From Rhinopomastus cyanomelas (lineage: Eukaryota > Chordata > Aves > Bucerotiformes > Rhinopomastidae), in the NCBI GenBank assembly GCA_013400115.1, contig VXBP01004470.1, forward strand, positions 682,001 to 746,000: 64,000 nucleotides of DNA. The letters run 5' to 3'. Of this stretch, positions 1-13,279 are shown in pieces. Each line of letters begins with the position of its first letter. Within the stretch, counting starts at the first letter, position 1. Made by a program: the position numbers and the translations under genes. The notes below the pieces were generated by a model. The model saw only the letters and a program-made list of their open reading frames with translations. It was not told where the DNA came from and did no database searches.

Positions 1-56
1 TACAAAGTTTGAGATCCAGCAGATCTCAGACAATGTGTCAAGTTCTCAGACAATAA

Positions 57-620
57 GCAGATCAAGAGAGGTTCTTCTCCACCTCTACTGTGCACTGGTG
101 AGACCACACCTGGAGTATTGTGTCCAGTTCTGGGCTCTTCAGTTCAAGAGGGTTGTGGAGCTTCTGGAGAGAGTTCAGCTTAGGGCAATGAAGATGATAA
201 AGGAGGTGGAGCACCTCCCTTATGAGGAGAGGCTGGGGGAGCTGGGTCTCTTTGGCTTGGAGAAGAGGAGACTGAGGGGTGACCTCATTAATGTCTACAA
301 ATATTTGAGGGGTGGGTGTCAGGAGGATGGCGCTGGGCTGTTCTTGGTGTCATCTAGTGATAGGACGAGGGGCAATGGTTGTAAGCTGGAACATAGGAGG
401 TTCCACATCAATCTGAGAAGGAACCTCTTCCTTCTCAGGTGAGGGTGACGGAGCCCTGGAACAGGCTGCCCAGGGGGGTTGTGGAGTCTCCTTCTCTGGA
501 GATGTTCAAGACCCGCCTGGACGGGTTCCTGTGTGACTTGGTCTAGGTGATCCTGCTGTTGCAGGTGGATTGGACTGGATGATCTTTTGAGGCCCCTTCC
601 AATCTGTAATGATTCTATGA
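57..620 (+). mobile_element. CR1 LINE, 5'-truncated, with ORF2 C-terminal remnant
   Basis: This is the last ~560 bp of a CR1 retrotransposon. The frame open from the window edge to 442 encodes the C-terminal part of ORF2 downstream of the reverse-transcriptase core. Visible CR1 landmarks in order are [22 protein letters not shown], a leucine/arginine-rich [40 protein letters not shown], and [22 protein letters not shown]. The frame breaks at ~430: about 5 extra nt compared with the copy at 56096 precede 'gtgagggtgacgg', so translation stops where other copies continue VTEHWNRLP. The element ends in the CR1 3' motif and 'gattctatga' with no poly(A). The 5' junction near 57 is truncation; upstream bases 1-56 are not recognisable CR1. 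The element is non-functional. Confidence 0.95.
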
Positions 621-3098
621 CTTAGGAAAGAACTTTCTACTACTGTTATTTTTTGCCAGTAGAAGGCCTGCTAGCACACGTAGTTTAAGCTGAAAGAAAA
701 GACTAATATTGAATATCACTAAGATTTTCAGAATTCTACGTTATTCTCACACAACATGATTTCAGACAAGCTACATCATTTCCACTGAATTTGTTCTGAA
801 CCTTATTATTCTCTCAGACAATTTACATGATGGACTTTTATGTGCAAAGACATTCCTGAAGGCAGAAGTGCTCTCTATGCATAGACGTGGCCTCAACTGA
901 CTCAGAGCAGTGACGTCTGCAAGAAGCATCTACTTAGCTTGGTGACATACATCACTGCATCCAGGATGGTAGAAGTCATGCAGGGAAACTTGGTGTGGAT
1001 CTTATTCTGGAGAGTGCAGTGTAAGACCAAGGATAGATATGGTGCTCAACTATATTAAAATCAAAGCCTATTACTTTTACAATCAGGTATTTGATGATCC
1101 CATTCCAAAGAACATGTTGAACTTTTCATGATGCTAAAACTACTTGAATAATATATGTTCAGGAAGTGTTTCAGGAGGTATTTGTATGTTTCAGATAATA
1201 AACATATAGCATGCCTTATTAGAAAAACCACCACTGATGTTCATGTTTCTCTTCCTACCTTCTGGGTCACGATAGAGAAATAGTTGCTGTGTACTGTCAT
1301 TTAACAATTCAACTTGGCAACGCTTTCAAAAGCCTTCTGAGAGGCTTTAAGTTAAAGATACCTTTGGAAATACTATCATAAACTTTCCCTGACACAAACA
1401 AAACACAACTAAATAGTCAAAAAGATTAGTGTGGGAATTAGGGCTAAGGATCAGAAGCAGAGAGTCGGGTTGCTTCTTCATAATCTGATTCATTCATGTT
1501 ATTAACCACAGTGTAGTACAGTCTCTTGCTGACCATAAACAACAAAAGAACAGACTACATTATCTATTGGCTTTACAGAATCTAAAGTTTTGCAATCTTA
1601 TCTAAGAAATTGGAAAAAGACCGTTGAGTGCAATCTGGATTTTAAAAGACTTACATGAAAAAGATGGGGCAACACGAGTTGCCTTCTCTATTATGTTTGC
1701 TTATCACCTTATCTTAGGGCAAATGCAGAAGCTTTGATTCTCTGTTTTACAGCACTAAAAAATCCTCCTGTGTCCTTTTCTCTTTCACTGGCACTGTCCT
1801 ACCTGCTTTTGGATGTCACAGGCAAGGGCTTTGCAGAGGGAGTGATTAAATGATATGCGGTCCGTCCTTAGCAGTGATGGTGATAATTGCATAGAGAACC
1901 GCGACTAAGGAGTAAGGATGTTCCCCTGGAACTGGTCACAGAATAAAACATCAGATCTGTGCTGCTCTCAATAGCACTGGGTGTCTCTTCATTACTGCCC
2001 TATCACTCTTCTGAAATTGATCCCATTTCATCCACTTTAATGAAGTTTAACAAAAAATGTCACTGAAGAATTTCAATGTCGTCTCCTTCCTCAGTAGCTG
2101 ACTTTCTGCAGAGCACTGAAAAGAACAACCTCCTTTCAACAAGCGTGCAAAGTGAAACACCTACCATACATGTAATTCCATAGTTTCCTCTCATTAATCA
2201 AAATATTAAGGGGTTATTTTAAAATACATTCTCTTTCACAAGACAAAGTTTTTATTCCACCTTGTAATTCTAAGAACGTGACTCATATTTTATGAAGTTA
2301 CATCTCTGGCCCAGTCACATGCTTCAGTGAGCACGGAATGTTTTATCTTTTCCTGTGTTGATTGCCTTTGCTTTAGTACAGGCAATGTTATTTTCACGTC
2401 AGAAATGAGGAGCAGAGTTTCTCTGATGGACTGTTTACCTTTTTTTTTTTTTAATTTGGAATTGTACTCTCGAGCCCTCTACTTCAGAATGGAAGAAATG
2501 CAACAAAACCTCAAAATCTCACAGGAATATCCTCAGAACCCTAGGAATTTTCATGAAGAGTAAGTTAAGTCACAAAAACATGCACGTTGTTTTCACAAAT
2601 GTTTGTTTGTTTGCTTTCTTTAACGTCATCTCCTTGCAGTTTGCCTACTGACAATATTTTAGTGTGAAAATTTCTTTCTCATAGAAGCACAGTGTCTGTA
2701 CAAGCATGCAGGGCAGAATGCTGCCATTTCTTCAATGCCATATAAGCACAACATTTCTTGAAGAGAAATCACTTCATTGGTACCCATTAATTCCTCAGTT
2801 TATGTACTGCAGTACCACACGCTGGGCAAAAGACTTTATCCCTGCCTCATACAGAATGAACGTTGTTATAGCTGCTATTATTTGATGTAATTGCAGTGGG
2901 TCACATATTTGTGTCACTTAAATCAAAAACCAAATATAGGAATGCTCAAACTGATGGAATATCTATAACTCACCCAGAAAATTAATAATATACTACTTAT
3001 CAATCAATAGATTTGTATTCACATATTTCTATACCATAAGTGAGAAAACTAGGAAACAGGAATTAACGTGTTATTTCTGAACTCATAAACAGTTGCTA
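621..3098. other. Unique AT-rich DNA, no gene seen
   Basis: I see no exon chain, RNA gene or recognisable repeat here apart from a T13 tract at 2440-2452. The only ORF over 70 codons (2327-2563) reads through that poly-T as a phenylalanine run and looks accidental. Confidence 0.6.
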
Positions 3099-3690
3099 AT
3101 CATAGAATCTTAGAATGGCCAGGGTTGGAAGCGACCTTACAGATAATCTAGTTCCAACCCCCTTGTATAGGCTGGGACTCCTTCACTAGAACAGGTTACT
3201 CAGGGCACCAGCCAACCTGGCCTTCAAGACTGCCAGGGATAGGGCAGCCATAACTTACTTGGGCTACCTGTTCCAGCATCTCACTACCTTCACAGCAAAG
3301 AATTTGTTCCTAATGCCTAACCTAAATCTTCCCTCTTCAACCTTCTAACCCTTTCCCCTTGTCCTCTCGCTATGCATCCATATAAAAAGCCCTACCTCAG
3401 CTTTCTTGTAGCCCCCTTCAGATATTGGAAAGCTGCTAGAAGGTCACCTTGGAGCCTCTTCTTCTCCAGGTTGAATAACACCAACTTGCTCAGCCTGTCC
3501 TCATATGGGAGGTACTCCAGCCCTCTGATCATTTGAGTTACACTTCTCTGAACACCTTCCAGGAGCTCTGTGTCCCTGCTATGTTGGGGACAACAGAACT
3601 GGACATGGCATTCTAGGTGGGGTCTCACAAGCGCAGAGTAGAGGGGGGAGAATCACCTCACTTGGCCAACTCACAGTGCTTCTTTTGATG
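3099..3690 (-). mobile_element. CR1 LINE 3' fragment, older subfamily
   Basis: Reverse-strand CR1. The 3' end lies at the left, where 'atcatagaatcttagaatgg' is the complement of the 'ccattctatgattctatgat' tail. The ORF2 C-terminal remnant runs leftward from 3628 to 3392: MRPHLECHVQFC, LLEGVQRSVTQMIRGLEYLPYEDRLSKLVLFNLEKKRLQGDLLAAFQYLKG. Right of this the sequence continues to 'tcttttgatg' at 3690, which still fits CR1. Compared with the copy at 57-620 it has different spacing and wording (for example the block around 3350-3400 where other copies carry the [12 protein letters not shown] segment), so it belongs to another, more diverged CR1 subfamily. It is non-coding today. Confidence 0.9.
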
Positions 3691-6600
3691 AGAAGAGGAA
3701 GAGGAAAAGGAAGGGAAGAAAAATGACATCTAACATAAAAAAATTATGATCAGTTCTGTCTTGGGATCTTGAAGTTTGCTCTCTCCCAGTGATATTTGAT
3801 AAGAGTTATTATATTAATTCTTATGGGGAAGGAAAACAGTCTGGCCAGAAGTGCATACAACCCTTTGCTTTCTCTACTGGAGATTTTTGAGCAGAAAAGA
3901 ATATGTGGACAGAACTCTACTCCTAGGGAAGTCCTTCTGTCAAAATAGTTGTGCTCTGCTGAATGTTTTCTTTGTTAGATATGAGAATGATGTGAGGGCT
4001 TATGTCTGCCCATATGAGTGTACCATGGTTCCAGAGAAAAGTACACGGGACAGGTCATAAAAACAGAAAATTAAGATTTACATATGCTGTACTTCAAATG
4101 TGGTTGAAAAAAAAGTCTGTTTTAAGAATACGAGAACTCTGAATTCCCTTGCTACTCTGGTTATTTAAAATGTCTGGCCTACCACGTTTTACATCTATGA
4201 TTAATCTCTAAATCCCCTAAGTAACAAATATTCCATCATACTTTTCCATATGGATGTGAAGTTTCTTGAGGAAATGTAAAAAAACCCATTACTAATTAAT
4301 CCACCAAACTAAAAACGTTCTGTTTTCTTTGCATTCGTGTTCTCCACTGTTCTTGTAGCCTCTTGATCCCATGTACTTTCTCCCTTGCTGTTTGATTTTT
4401 GGTTTCTCGTCCCTCCCTGTCTCTGTGGATCCCCAGTGACAACACCATATTTCCTCCTTTCCGTTTTATTTCTTTTCCTGGACTCCCACAGTAACAAGTT
4501 CCCTACAGGTGCTCAGTATTACTCTTCTTATATTGATATATATTGCTCTCTGCCTTTCTATGGCTATGCTATATGACTAACATGACATTATTGCAACTTC
4601 AGACACACTAGAACATATTTTACTGGTCCAAGTCTAATTCCAGTTACTTCACTTGGTAACTTATTTTTTTGAAGTTTGTTTGGTATATTTTCCATATGAA
4701 GACATCTGGCTTTTTTACATTTGTACACTTAAAAATTAATGTCTGTGATACAGTCCTGGGCATTTGTGAAGCTTTTTGTGTAGATTAGCACCAAACAGTG
4801 TCAAGTCACCCTTCTCTTTCAAGGGTGGCACACTGTGTACTGTATTATTCAAACAGTTGGCATCTTCTTAATAAAAGTAGCCCTAGCTGTAAAGCAGTCT
4901 CTCTTGGGTCACTAGACTATGAATGAAATCAGTGGCTGTGATCACATTTTGGAAATAAACCCACTTTATTAAGCATTGCAGGCTTTCTAAGTAGTTGGAC
5001 ACAAATAAGGAATATTTCAGTTGTATATTTCAGAAACATTTACTTTCAGCTAAGAGTGAGAAAGTATGATCAAGGATATTGACTTTTATAAGAATAATTT
5101 AAACAAAATATTTTTTCACTCACCAGCACGTATCTGTCTAAATAGAAGTCTAAAATGTGAAGAATAACTATATTCAATCAAAAATTAATGTCATTTTTGC
5201 CTGTTTACTAAGGCAAGACAATGAGTTGTATTAATTTAAGGTTGCAGTAGGTTTATAAACAGCTGTTTTTCTTTTTCCTTTATACAAAATAACTTATGCT
5301 GTGGGATGCTACTGGTTTTTGTTTTCTATTACCAAACACTAGCTGTGTTTAGTAAAGAAAAGTAGTTGCTATGAATTTACCCAGAAATAATACAATCTTG
5401 TAAAAACTACATCAGATGCATTTTGGATTTTCAGTCAAAATCTGCTGTCTGGGACGATGTGGGAAATATTAGTCCTAGACCTATCTTCATAATGGTTAAC
5501 ATACTGCTCAAAGACTTAACTTTCCAATCTGGAACTCTACTAGCAGATATTGTTTATGGTAAAATTAATGTAAGAATAGTAGGATCCTTTTGTTTTTCTT
5601 TATGATGTCAAATAATTACATTTTCTACCTGTTTGATATTCAAGCATTATGTAGATTTATCTTGCTGAACATTCTGATTATTAAGAATGCTAAATTCTTC
5701 CAGAACTGTAAACCCCCACCCTCCCAACAAACAGTATTTGCAAAGGCAGTGGTTTTAGAAACCTTTACCTATTGCAAGATGCACCCTTTTTCCCAGTAAG
5801 AACACGGTTTCCTTCAGTATCAAATGTTAGACTCGACATCATGTTGATGAAGTTTTGTGCCAGATTAGAACACTGACCTCCTAATGGATGTGACATTTAC
5901 CTTTGGCGTTTAAAGTCAGTGGTTTCCTTCTAAGTTTCTGTGTTTTCCATGCTGTCCTTTCACATGTTTAACCTTGCATTCATAGGCTGACTTTTCATCG
6001 TGCATAAATATTTAACGTTGAATTCAGTGCCTGTCACTTGGTGACCAGAGGAAAGATTTTCAGCTGCACAATTCACTTCATGAAAAGACAATTTTTATCT
6101 TCATTTATTAAAGGTCCTCCCACTTTATTGGAAAGTTGTAATTTACTAATAGACACAAATATAAGTATAAAACATCCAACTAGTATGGGTTAAAATCAAA
6201 TAGCAAATTGGATCCCTGTAGGGCAACTTGGCAAACCCTTCCAGCATTACTTTTACTCAGATATCAAATAAAGCAACAATAGTCCACACTTAATCAACTT
6301 ATATAACATTTTATATCTTTCTACACATCACTTTACGCTTCGTTGTCTGCTGGTGTTTTTAGAGATTTCCCTTGTTGGTAATGTTTTGTGTTGCTACCAG
6401 GTCTAATTTGGCTTTCAGCTAAGGCTTTGAATTTTTTATAATAAAGTAATTTACTGATGCTAGAAGATAAATTAGCACTGCAAATGCAGTTAAATTGCAT
6501 AATCACAGAGATTGATTTTGTGTTAGCCTTTGAGATGTATAGATACCTTGTGGCATCTCTGTCAAGAAATGGCACAGAAAGCAAAAGCCTTTCAATTTGT

Positions 6601-8170
6601 CTGGAAAACAAGGAAAAACATGTCAAAGGACCAGAGAAATAGTGCAGCTGTTTGAAGGGAATGCCTAGCAGTTCATAACTGTTCAATGTACAGGTAGCAT
6701 TGAGATCCTCCCACTTTTGGTATAAATCATCAAATACTTTTTCACATTAAGCACAATTTCTTTGTATAGCAAAGAGTGGGATTTGTTTGTTTCATTTGCA
6801 CATTCTCACTGATTTGGAAGGAAAAAAAATATCAATTTAGAGTTCATTTAATTTAATTTAGATTTCTGCAGATTGGTTATATTCAGATCAGACTTGAAAA
6901 GATTAAGGCATCCTGGGATTAATGTGGTGGTGAGACTACATCCCTGAACACATGCAGAAAGCAAAGTTATCTCTCTTGTGAATAAAAGCATTTTAGTCAG
7001 AGTTCTGTGTGAAAGTAATCACCACTTGGGTGCTAGCATCTTCTAAGCAGCCACTTGTAGGGACACTGTCACTTGTAGGGACACTCAGTGGTAACCACAG
7101 CTTTGGTTCTGTGTGTTCTCTGTTGCAGTCATAAGGACTGAGGTGCCAAGAATTGAAGTGTGCAAGGTGGGACTTTTGCAGACTCTAGGTACCAAATCTG
7201 TGATCCAGATTTCTCCACTGCTGGCTAAGGCAGCAGGCACTCTTGTAGTCCTTGGTGGACAATAAAATAGCACAGTCTGTCTGCAACGAAATAAATCTGA
7301 AATAATTTTACTGCACTCACAAAAGGGGGGAATTTTTTGCATATTCAGTCACAAAGCCATAAAGAAAAATACAGGGAAAGCCCCAGTGAGGTACATACAT
7401 GAACCACTCGTAACTGAACTGGAAACAGTTTGTGATTAATAACTCAATAATGCTGACTGTAAGTCACTGTCACTGGAGGCACTTGCTCACATGCACTGAT
7501 CTATACATTCTTGAGCTCATGTCTTTATTTTCCTTTCAAAAGAAAATGCATGAGTTCATCATCAAAGGCAGGTGAGTCACAACAGGAGACAGAACTTATA
7601 ACAGCAAAGAACATAGAAACAGGATAGGAAAAGTGCAAAAAAATAGTTTTCAGGACAAATACATGGACCTGACCAAAAACCTTCTCTTAAAAAAACCCCC
7701 AAACTACAAAACCTCACAGTATGGTAAACATATCTTTAGAAACAGGAAAGTGGAAGCAAACAAGGAATGAGGCAATGCATGGAAAATAAGGAAAATGTAC
7801 TGTGACTTACAAAATTAGGTCAATTCAGTATTTCCTGGAACGACGATATAATTTCTGTATGGAAATAACTTTCACAGCTTTACATTTTGTGACTGGGTGA
7901 GAATTTGATGTCGTTGTACATTTACATTGCTTTATTTTGTTGGGATTTTTTAAATATTGTACTCACTCTTGGTCTTTTAGTTTCCTATAACCTTACCAGT
8001 CCTGACAATATTTAATACATAACATGTATGAATTACTGATGTGAAGCACTTCATATCAGAGGTAGTTTTGTAATACATTTAACAATTTGTAGACTTCTCA
8101 AAACCCCAAAATATAAAGACTCACTTATTATTAGTCCTTGGTGTATTAAGAAATTATTCCTTGGTGTATT
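3691..8170. other. Unique AT-rich DNA, no gene seen
   Basis: About 4.5 kb without recognisable genes or transposons. It contains an 18-bp tandem duplication (7052-7087) and scattered A/T runs. ORFs at 6333-6686 (minus, 117 codons) and 4309-4576 show no family motif and overlap open frames on the opposite strand, as chance ORFs do. Confidence 0.55.
7052..7087. repeat. 18-bp tandem duplication
   Basis: Two adjacent copies of 'cacttgtagggacactgt' occur at 7052-7069 and 7070-7087. The first 16 bases are identical and the last two differ (gt versus ca). Confidence 0.85.
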
Positions 8171-8243
8171 GGGGCTTGTGGAGTTTCCTTGGGGGTTGTC
8201 TCCTTCTCTGGAGATGTTTAAAACCCACCTGGATATGTTCCTG
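8171..8243 (+). mobile_element. CR1 LINE internal fragment, rearranged
   Basis: The piece matches the CR1 segment 'gggggttgtggagtctcctt' followed by 'ctggagatgtttaaaaccca' and 'cctggatatgttcctg'. The 'ggggttgt...ctcctt' part is duplicated with one copy shortened. The usual 3' tail is missing, so this is a broken fragment and not a normal 5'-truncated insertion. Confidence 0.75.
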
Positions 8244-9920
8244 ATGTTCTATGTTCAGTGAAAGCAGTGCTAGAATTATGTGATGTGCTCATTTCAAACA
8301 ACTATGTTGGAAATTGAGAACACTTTGGAACTGACTGCATTATACAGTGTCTCTGAAGCAAATTAGTTTCTATTCTAATTAATTACTGTTTTACTACTTA
8401 TACCCTTGCTGTTTGTTCCAACAGAAACTAAATAGAAACTGGAAGTTTCCATCTCAGTGCTGAAATAAACACGTTACTATACAGCTAAAATTTTGCCAGT
8501 TAAACTTATTTTTAAAAAAATATTTAATAAATACTCATCCTTCACCTCTGAAAGGGTTTTTTTCTCACTAGACCATTGCATATGCTTTGATAGTCTGTGG
8601 AATCTCGTAATGGTTTGGAGTGAAGAATATCTAACTAAATCAAAAGCACTGGTTCCTGTACAAACTTGCATTTTCCTTGGAGGTATCTTGTGCAAGAAAT
8701 GACCTATTAGTACAAGCTTAAACATCTGGCTCATAAATTTTTCACTTAATAATTTATGTCTGCTTTTAAAGAGGTAATTCTCACCCTGCATCATAAATCC
8801 CAGATGTCAAAATTTAGGTAAGAATTTTTTGTTTTAAAAATACAGCAATTTAATAGTATTCCTATAATTTCACATGTTAAGATACTTGCATTATTTCATA
8901 CAGGAAAGCTATGCTAATTTTACATTTCCATAGATTCACAGAACTTTGCATATTAGTTCTCATATTAAGCAATGTAATAGCTTGAAACAGTTATTTTAAT
9001 GAAGGGTGATGAAAGGAAACATAACAATGAAAATAATTTGGCTTCCTGAAAGAGGCTGCTCTTTCAGCCCACGTATCAAAACTGTAATTGCTGTAATAAA
9101 CATTTCTATAAACTTCTTTCTCCTTTGTCATTTCAGCATTGATGAATAGAGGTAGATAACAGGTTAACTTTTCAGTGGAAACCTGCAGGGAACATTTAGC
9201 TTTCAAACAAGTAATTTCATGCTAAATTGTAGTATAGCTGGTGTGTAGCTTGACCTTCTTGAAATTACTGGGGCTTGCTCTTTTTAATTTTGGGGGCATA
9301 TGCATAAGTGATGTTATTTATTGCTCATTTTTATTTCAGAAATGATAGACTTTCTTGTAAGTGACTGTATGAATAAATAACTTTTCCTCATATATTATAG
9401 CAAACATGCTGTCAAATAATACATTAGGCACACTATTGTATGAGAAATATTGCATCTCACTGTAACAGACTACAAAATGCTTTAATATAAATGAAGCCCT
9501 TGCTGAAAAAGAACAGAGAAAAACAGATTAATGTATGTAAATAAAAAGGCCAAACACCATTTTGTTTTGGCTCCTTTGTGCAGAACATGAGAGACGTGTA
9601 CTTAATGTCTTACATGTTAGTTTTTAAAGCTTATTTATTAACAAATGTCATTAAGAGCATGCCATTTGAGAAAAAGAGTCAATATTTTTGTTTTGGTTTT
9701 GTCTTACAATAGCACGACCCACTAGGCATAAGAGTAGCTTTGATTATTTAATCCAAATTGGGAAGTATGAAAATAGTTTTATGGAATACAGACTGCTGTG
9801 TGGGATTTTATGAAGCAACATGAAAAGCATACAAGAAGAGCTTGAGCAGAAAGCTGGGTAATAAGAAAGCTGGAATATGCAAGTGCTTTGGTTCACCAAG
9901 ACAGACAGTGAGTAAGAGAG
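8244..9920. other. Unique AT-rich DNA, no gene seen
   Basis: No exon, RNA gene or transposon is recognised. Two ORFs at 8477-8794 (minus) and 8493-8702 (plus) overlap on opposite strands and resemble no family. Confidence 0.55.
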
Positions 9921-9983
9921 AATCATAGAATCATTACAGATTGGAAGGGACCTCGAAAGATCGTCTAGTCCAATCCCCCTGAC
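9921..9983 (-). mobile_element. CR1 LINE 3' tail only
   Basis: About 63 bp of the CR1 3' end in reverse orientation: 'aatcatagaatcattacaga', then 'ttggaagggacctcgaaaga', then 'tcgtctagtccaatccccct'. It is an extreme 5' truncation of the young subfamily also seen at 14695, 46916, 47854 and 52520. Confidence 0.92.
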
Positions 9984-11622
9984 ACTAACATATGTTTATG
10001 GCATAGGAAATACAGATAGAAAAGCAGACTAACTGAAACAGTGGAAAGTCTCCTTTCTTGTGTCCCACAGTAGCCCTGAGGATCCATCCTTTAATTACAG
10101 ATACAGATTGTTTATTTCCTATTCAAATGTCCAAAGATCTGGGTTTGAGTTGGACTTTTTTCTCGTTTTCCACACTGGAAAGGTAACACTTGCACAATGA
10201 ACTGTAGGATTGTGTCGTCAGTGTTTTATGGGACCGAGGATCCTTTGGCAAACTGCTTAGCACACTCTCCAACTCAACAGTGAAGCCAGACTTTAATTCA
10301 AAAAACCAAGCGTGATTTACTGGACAACAAGAGAGGACATGTGTATGGGATACTCCAGGAATGTACAGGAAGAAATGCAAAGGAAAATCTTGCAAGTCTG
10401 AAAGACACTACCTGGAGAATAAGGTCCTCCTTAGCGCATGTCAAGAAGGAAAACAGGGCAGATACACAAAGGAATCTTATCAGGCTTAGGAAGTGCACTG
10501 AGATGACTATCGCAGGAGAAGGACAAGGCTAGTCAAATGAAAGGATCAGAAATACCTGTTCTGCTCTTCTTCTTTGTGAGGAATCCACTTCCTGGACACA
10601 GAACATAAAACTTAATACAGGGATCTGCAAAAGATGCTGAGTTAGCTGCTGGGGAAAAAAAGGAACAAAGGACTTCTGTGCACAACTAGCAATTTCAATT
10701 ACATCAGTGATAGCTTTGCATACAGCTATAGACATAAAACATTGTACAACTTGCAGCAAAACTGCAGTGGGGTTTCTTTCACAAGAGGTCAGAATTTAAT
10801 CACTGAAGTGTTATAGAGGATTAATTCATGTTTAAAAAGATGTTAGGATATTAGTGTTTACAGATGTTAGGATAAGACACATGAAAGTGTGAAGACATAT
10901 TTTACTGCCATGAAAAAAGTGCCAAATATATTCTACTGCCATCTTCTGTGAAGATCGAGCTTGCATCACTTCAACAGTGAAAAAACTGTTCTTATCCTCA
11001 GATTTACTCTCCCAATCTGAAAAGTTGTCTTGAATTCAGCTTCCATTGAGGTAACATTACTTGTTTATGCAGTATTTAGAGAATGTCTTTAGTGGGCAGC
11101 AGGTGACTACAAAAGAAAATATTCAACCTACCTTCAAAAGGCTTCTCCAGTAATTGTCTGAATATAGCAAAGAAGATCAAAATGATCAAAATCCTCACTT
11201 TTCTGTCAAAATATTGTCAGAGTCCAGTACTGTTTGACCAAGTTCTTCTTAGATATTCCACATGATGAGGACTTAATGTTTAATACCAAGGTCTCTTACC
11301 TGTAGATATTTGGCATTTCACAGTATTTTGACTTAGAAGACGGGAAGCAACTGTACACTGAAATCACAACATAAATACACTTGTCAAACTACAGCAAGTG
11401 AATCACAAAGCAAATGTGATTCTTGTTAATGGCATCTGTGTGCTCAACTGTCATAGCAGTGGTGTTCCCAGCCACGAGGAAGATCTATGTGAAATGAAGC
11501 CAGCTGAAGTCTCTTTTCTCTTCAGAGTACATTCTATTGGTTTTCTGGTTTTGTACTGGTCTAGGCTGAGCCACATGAACACTTCCTTCCCATGCTGTTC
11601 TGGTTAGTTTAAGATGATATTA
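9984..11622. other. Unique DNA, no gene seen
   Basis: No transposon or gene recognised. Overlapping opposite-strand ORFs between 10123 and 10759 (up to 90 codons) have no recognisable motif. Confidence 0.55.
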
Positions 11623-11916
11623 AGGGTCAGTCTATTCTCTCCAGTTACTACTGATAGGACAAGAGGAGAGGGTCTCAGGCTGAGTCAGAGGATGTTTAGG
11701 TTAGACATTAGGAAAACTGTCTTCACTGAAAGGGTGGTCAAGTATTAGAACAGACTGTCTAGGAAAGTGGTGGGGCCACTGTTCCTGTGGGTGTTCAAAA
11801 AGCGTGTAGGTCTGGCACTTGAAAACATCATTTCGTGGACGTAGTGTCATTGGGTTGACAGTTGGATTTGATGATCTTGGAAGTCTCTTCCGACCTTAAT
11901 GGTTCTATGATTCTGT
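11623..11916 (+). mobile_element. CR1 LINE 3' fragment, old subfamily
   Basis: An old CR1 recognised by motif order: 'gataggacaagaggagaggg', 'ttaggttagacattaggaaa', 'ttcactgaaagggtggtcaa', 'gaacagactgtctaggaaag', 'tggatttgatgatcttggaa', then 'ttctatgattctgt'. It has the longer spacing and 'attaggaa...ttcactgaaagggtggtcaag' wording shared with the copy at 29751, so the two form one older group. No open ORF2 frame remains. Confidence 0.85.
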
Positions 11917-13274
11917 ATTCACAGCCTTTTAATTTACACTGAGAAAATCAAAGTAAATTGCACAACTTGGTAGAGTTAGTTGTTTAATTGACTGATATTC
12001 ATCTAAAACATAGGTCAATAGGTCACCCTCTGCAGCAGTTCATGTTGAGCCAAATCCAGATTTCCTTACAATACCTCTGATCACTTTCTATGTTGGTCTT
12101 TGGCTCAGCTTCATGAGCTTATCTCCTGTGCACATCTGCTTTAAATTTTATTGCTCAGTCACAAAGACTTTTCCCTTGACCTGCTAGAGAAGGCAGCAGA
12201 ATCTATCTGAATTATCCATGATAGCCTACAATTTTTATTGTGTGCATGGCTAACATGAGCCTGTCCATAATATGCAGAAGGGTATAACCTCCACCAAAAA
12301 GTCTAGAAACTAAGTAGTAACTGGAAAAATAAAAACTTAGAAGCCAACAACAAACTCATACTTCTGTGTTGACGAAGAATATCATTTTTAATATCGTTTC
12401 CTTCATTCATTAAAGAATGAATAATAATAATAAAGATTATTAAGAACACACTCTAAGCTTCTCAAGTTTCAACAGAAGACAGCTTTGTTTTATTGCATTT
12501 GGTCAAAATAAAGAGGCTACCAACAGAACTACTGCATATTACAATTAACTGCTTAAACTGTGTAGTTACACCAGAAAATATTATGAAATATTTTTCATAT
12601 TTCTTCATTGTGTTTAAAGTTTTTCCAGAGTTACTTTTTTCCAAAGATAAGTAAACTGTTCCCGTATGTCTTTATGAAGTCAGAGATTTGCTGAGAACTT
12701 CAGAATTGGGGGAGAAACTAGTTGTCAGCATAAAATTTCCCGTTAGCCACAAATATAAACAACTTGTGGAGGGAGGAGTATGAGACCAAGTTTTCATCAA
12801 CGTGACACCAAGTGATACTAATATAGATTATAATAGCTCCAAAGACCCTCTGTGGAATTGTGCCAGATGTTCACCACAGTATATGTGATCAGAATGAACC
12901 CTTAAAACTTTAACAGTAGTGTTAAGGGAATAGATGACCCGTCATCAGACACACAGTACAAAACACAGTGTCTTAGCTGCCTACAGTTGCTCTGCAACAC
13001 TAGCACAATTGTCAGAAAAATAAATTCAGAAGCACGCTGCACAGACTGTCTTTTTAATGCATATTTTTGGTGTTGCATTTCTACTTTGCAGAGCTGTATT
13101 GATTTCTTTTCTTTCTATGGTTGATTAATATTACAGGAAGGCATCACATTTATTAGCATAGAACTGAACAGAAGTACAACTGCTTTTGCTCATAAATGAA
13201 CGAACAAACAAACAAGCCCCTTGTGATTTCATCTAGTAACATATGCAAGCCAAACTTTACAGAACAGAGATGTA
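11917..13274. other. Unique AT-rich DNA, no gene seen
   Basis: No gene or transposon recognised. Holds a short (AAT)n run at about 12418-12433 and an 'aacaaacaaacaag' run near 13203. Confidence 0.55.
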
Positions 13275-13279
13275 GCCGC
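13275..13279. repeat. Target-site duplication, left copy (gccgc)
   Basis: Five bases directly before the TG of the solo LTR; identical to 14019-14023 directly after its terminal CA. Confidence 0.88.

Noticed and set aside
6333..6686. 117-codon minus ORF as a gene
   Set aside because: Overlapped by an open frame on the other strand, no family motif, AT-rich context; consistent with chance.
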